DNA from: an uncultured Eubacteriales bacterium | GTDB lineage: Bacteria; Bacillota; Clostridia; Oscillospirales; CAG-272 | Direction of reading: 5' to 3' | Length of the DNA stretch: 6,622 nt | Assembly: GCA_934417455.1 (NCBI GenBank) | Contig: CAKRWK010000063.1 | Location: 1 to 6,622, forward strand | Part shown: positions 6,231 through 6,622 of the stretch, in pieces | How the letters are laid out: each line of letters opens with the position of its first letter | How positions within the stretch are numbered: position 1 is the stretch's first letter | Made by a program: the position numbers and the translations under genes | The notes under the pieces: generated by a model | Told to the model about the DNA's origin: nothing | The model's database searches: none | What the model saw: only the letters and a program-made list of their open reading frames with translations

Positions 6231-6622
6231 TTATGCGTCATTTTTATCTTCTGCCGCAAAATTACAATTGTTTTTCGGATTTTGCTCCGCCTGTTCGCGA
6301 AGTGCCGCAAAATCGGTCAACGGTTTGACAAACCCTCTCGGATCGGCGGTGGAAACATCGCAGGCAATGACGTGCCCGCGGTAGACAATGATGTTGGCAT
6401 AGACGGTGCCGTCATAATCGGCGTTCGTCACCTCATAGGTATAGCGGGTGACTTTTTTCTTTTCGTACTTGGAAATGTCCAGTCCCTGTGCTTTCTGAAT
6501 CTCGTTGTACCCCATCATCACGCGGTCAAAATTTTCCGGCACGGCGAAGGTTTCCTCCTCGACCGGAGTGCTCTTTACCTCCACGCCGAACTGCGACAAA
6601 AACGACAGCCGACCGGCCTCGT
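6231..6622 (-). CDS. DUF4830-like protein, C-terminal part
   Basis: The frame is open from the right edge to TAA at 6231-6233, with 129 residues visible; the 5' end is outside the window. A TTG at 6597-6599 is internal, because the frame and family-like sequence (AGRLSFLSQFGVEV) continue upstream of it. The pattern fits my recollection of DUF4830 proteins of Clostridia: a FLxxFGWEV-like entry, a short acidic linker, PENFDRVMMGYNEIQKAQGLDISKY split here as PENFDRVMMGYNEIQ and KAQGLDISKY, then VTRYTYEVTN, and VYANIIVYRGHVIACDVS. The usual GGD before the end appears as ACD, and the C-terminal tail after PRGFVKPL is charged and cysteine-containing. Such proteins typically carry an N-terminal membrane anchor, which would be beyond the edge. 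Function is unknown. The gene has its own terminator, so it is not part of the ABC/MATE operon. Confidence 0.75.
   Translation of the reverse strand, partial: EAGRLSFLSQFGVEVKSTPVEEETFAVPENFDRVMMGYNEIQKAQGLDISKYEKKKVTRYTYEVTNADYDGTVYANIIVYRGHVIACDVSTADPRGFVKPLTDFAALREQAEQNPKNNCNFAAEDKNDA

Overview
The window looks like chromosomal DNA from a Clostridia-type Bacillota, perhaps a gut Oscillospirales-like organism. This is inferred from strong AGGAG-type ribosome sites, moderate G+C, a clostridial-looking ATP-type PEP carboxykinase, a MepA-like MATE transporter, a YtrB-like ABC ATPase and a DUF4830-type protein. No mobile element, phage gene, rRNA, tRNA or CRISPR array was seen.

Layout. (1) Positions 1-863, plus strand: the C-terminal half of ATP-dependent phosphoenolpyruvate carboxykinase (pckA), cut by the left edge. 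(2) Positions 878-928: a bidirectional intrinsic terminator shared with the convergent neighbour, with one arm of its stem duplicated. (3) Positions 928-3032, minus strand: a two-gene operon with its own promoter. The first gene encodes an unfamiliar 361-residue protein with an FtsK-gamma-like winged helix, a two-knuckle zinc ribbon and a helical C-terminus. The second encodes a SPASM-type radical SAM enzyme and is translationally coupled to the first by an ATGA overlap. (4) Positions 3182-3220: a strong hairpin terminator. (5) Positions 3237-6071, minus strand: an ABC ATPase - ABC-2 permease - MATE transporter operon, driven by a near-consensus extended -10 promoter. (6) Positions 6187-6622, minus strand: a terminator and the C-terminal part of a DUF4830-like protein running off the right edge.

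How the parts fit. pckA is central carbon metabolism (oxaloacetate and PEP interconversion). The ABC/MATE operon is an export or envelope-stress unit whose substrate is not evident. The most unusual part is the radical SAM pair. A SPASM enzyme usually modifies a peptide or protein, yet no small precursor peptide is visible, and its only tightly coupled partner is a putative DNA-binding, zinc-binding protein. That partner gene is visibly more AT-rich than its surroundings. Together these make the pair the best candidate in the window for an undescribed system.
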